Of a stretch of DNA of 9,422 nt, positions 9,087 through 9,422 are shown piece after piece. The notes beneath the pieces were generated by a model. That model saw only the letters and a list, made by a program, of their open reading frames with translations. It ran no database searches and was not told the DNA's origin. The stretch comes from Bacteroidales bacterium. GTDB taxonomy: Bacteria > Bacteroidota > Bacteroidia > Bacteroidales > JAAUTT01. Position 1 is the first letter of the stretch; each line of letters begins with the position of its first letter. The stretch spans positions 1 through 9,422 of the forward strand of contig JAAUTT010000110.1 in assembly GCA_012031335.1 (NCBI GenBank), in the 5' to 3' direction. Position numbers and translations under genes: made by a program.

Positions 9087-9422
9087 ATGAACCCGAATGA
9101 ACTGAGTGAACAGGAACTTATCCGCAGAAATTCACTGGAAGAATTACGCAAAGCAGGAATTGAACCTTATCCGCACGAAGGATGGCAGATAAATACTACA
9201 ACAACCGAAATCCTGAGCAATTACAAACCAGAACTTAACAATTATCAGGAAGTATCTCTGGCAGGACGGATAATGAGCCGCCGTATTATGGGCAGCGCTT
9301 CCTTTGCTGAAATTCAGGACCAAAACGGGCGTATTCAGATCTATATTAAACGTGATGATATTTGCCCGGGAGAAAACAAAGACCTGTATAATCTGATTTT
9401 CAAGAAACTGCTCGACATTGGA
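9087..9422 (+). CDS. lysS: Lysyl-tRNA synthetase, class II, N-terminal part (cut by window end)
   Basis: Cytoplasmic enzyme charging tRNA-Lys with lysine in an ATP-dependent reaction. Only the first 112 codons are present, all in one open frame running off the window. The start '[20 protein letters not shown]' with 'AGIEPYP' is the usual LysRS lead-in. Next comes the OB-fold anticodon-binding domain, with '[20 protein letters not shown]' from about residue 53, '[19 protein letters not shown]', and 'FKKLLDIG' at the edge. The catalytic class II motifs would lie beyond the window. AAAGGA at 9077-9082 is a modest ribosome-binding site. No frame break is seen here. The gene is a housekeeping neighbour unrelated to the sugar operon and has its own promoter. 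Confidence 0.95.
   Translation, partial: MNPNELSEQELIRRNSLEELRKAGIEPYPHEGWQINTTTTEILSNYKPELNNYQEVSLAGRIMSRRIMGSASFAEIQDQNGRIQIYIKRDDICPGENKDLYNLIFKKLLDIG

Noticed and set aside
1..9422. CRISPR arrays, tRNA/rRNA genes, insertion sequences, integrase genes and attachment sites
   Set aside because: I looked for these on both strands and saw no spaced repeats, transposase motifs, long terminal inverted repeats or tRNA-like cloverleafs.

Overview
This window looks like a chromosomal segment of a member of the Bacteroidota, probably an environmental plant-polysaccharide degrader of the Bacteroidales/Marinilabiliales type. The evidence is AT-rich DNA, a sensor kinase with a Reg_prop/Y_Y_Y periplasmic domain, starts without clear Shine-Dalgarno sequences, two matches to the Bacteroidota -7 consensus TAnnTTTG, and a lysS start typical of that phylum. 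Every gene I can support is on the + strand.

Layout. (1) 81-3522: a two-component-propeller sensor histidine kinase of about 1147 aa (signal peptide, beta-propeller, Y_Y_Y domain, one membrane span, long coiled coil, HisKA, HATPase). It has no receiver or AraC output domain. (2) 3523-3679: an intergenic region with a candidate promoter and a perfect 10-bp tandem repeat. (3) 3680-8839: a five-gene operon with gaps of 11, 0, 54 and 16 bp. It encodes a 10-TM GRP/RhaT-type sugar permease, a secreted GH140-type (apiosidase-like) glycoside hydrolase, a TIM-barrel sugar isomerase/epimerase-like enzyme, a Gfo/Idh/MocA dehydrogenase, and a Rossmann protein with a phosphogluconate-dehydrogenase-C-like domain. 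(4) 8840-9086: a hairpin terminator closing the operon and a new promoter. (5) 9087 to the window end: the 5' part of lysS.

Working hypothesis. The operon combines a predicted apiosidase, a sugar importer and three enzyme families that match the oxidative D-apiose route: D-apiose dehydrogenase (ApsD, Gfo/Idh/MocA), D-apionate oxidoisomerase (ApnO) and 3-oxo-isoapionate decarboxylase (OiaC, TIM barrel). It would take apiose from a plant polymer, such as rhamnogalacturonan II or apiogalacturonan, to a C4 ketose. The sensor kinase is a plausible regulator. The D-apionolactonase step has no gene here. The assignment rests on family recognition and co-location, not on any search.

Quality warning. 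Every complete gene except the GH140 is interrupted as sequenced. I find ten single-base frame changes, nine in or beside homopolymer runs and one ambiguous. Each is repaired by adding or removing one base, and the repair restores a continuous family-typical protein. This pattern fits uncorrected indel sequencing error much better than pseudogenes, so I annotate each broken gene as one CDS and give the breakpoints.
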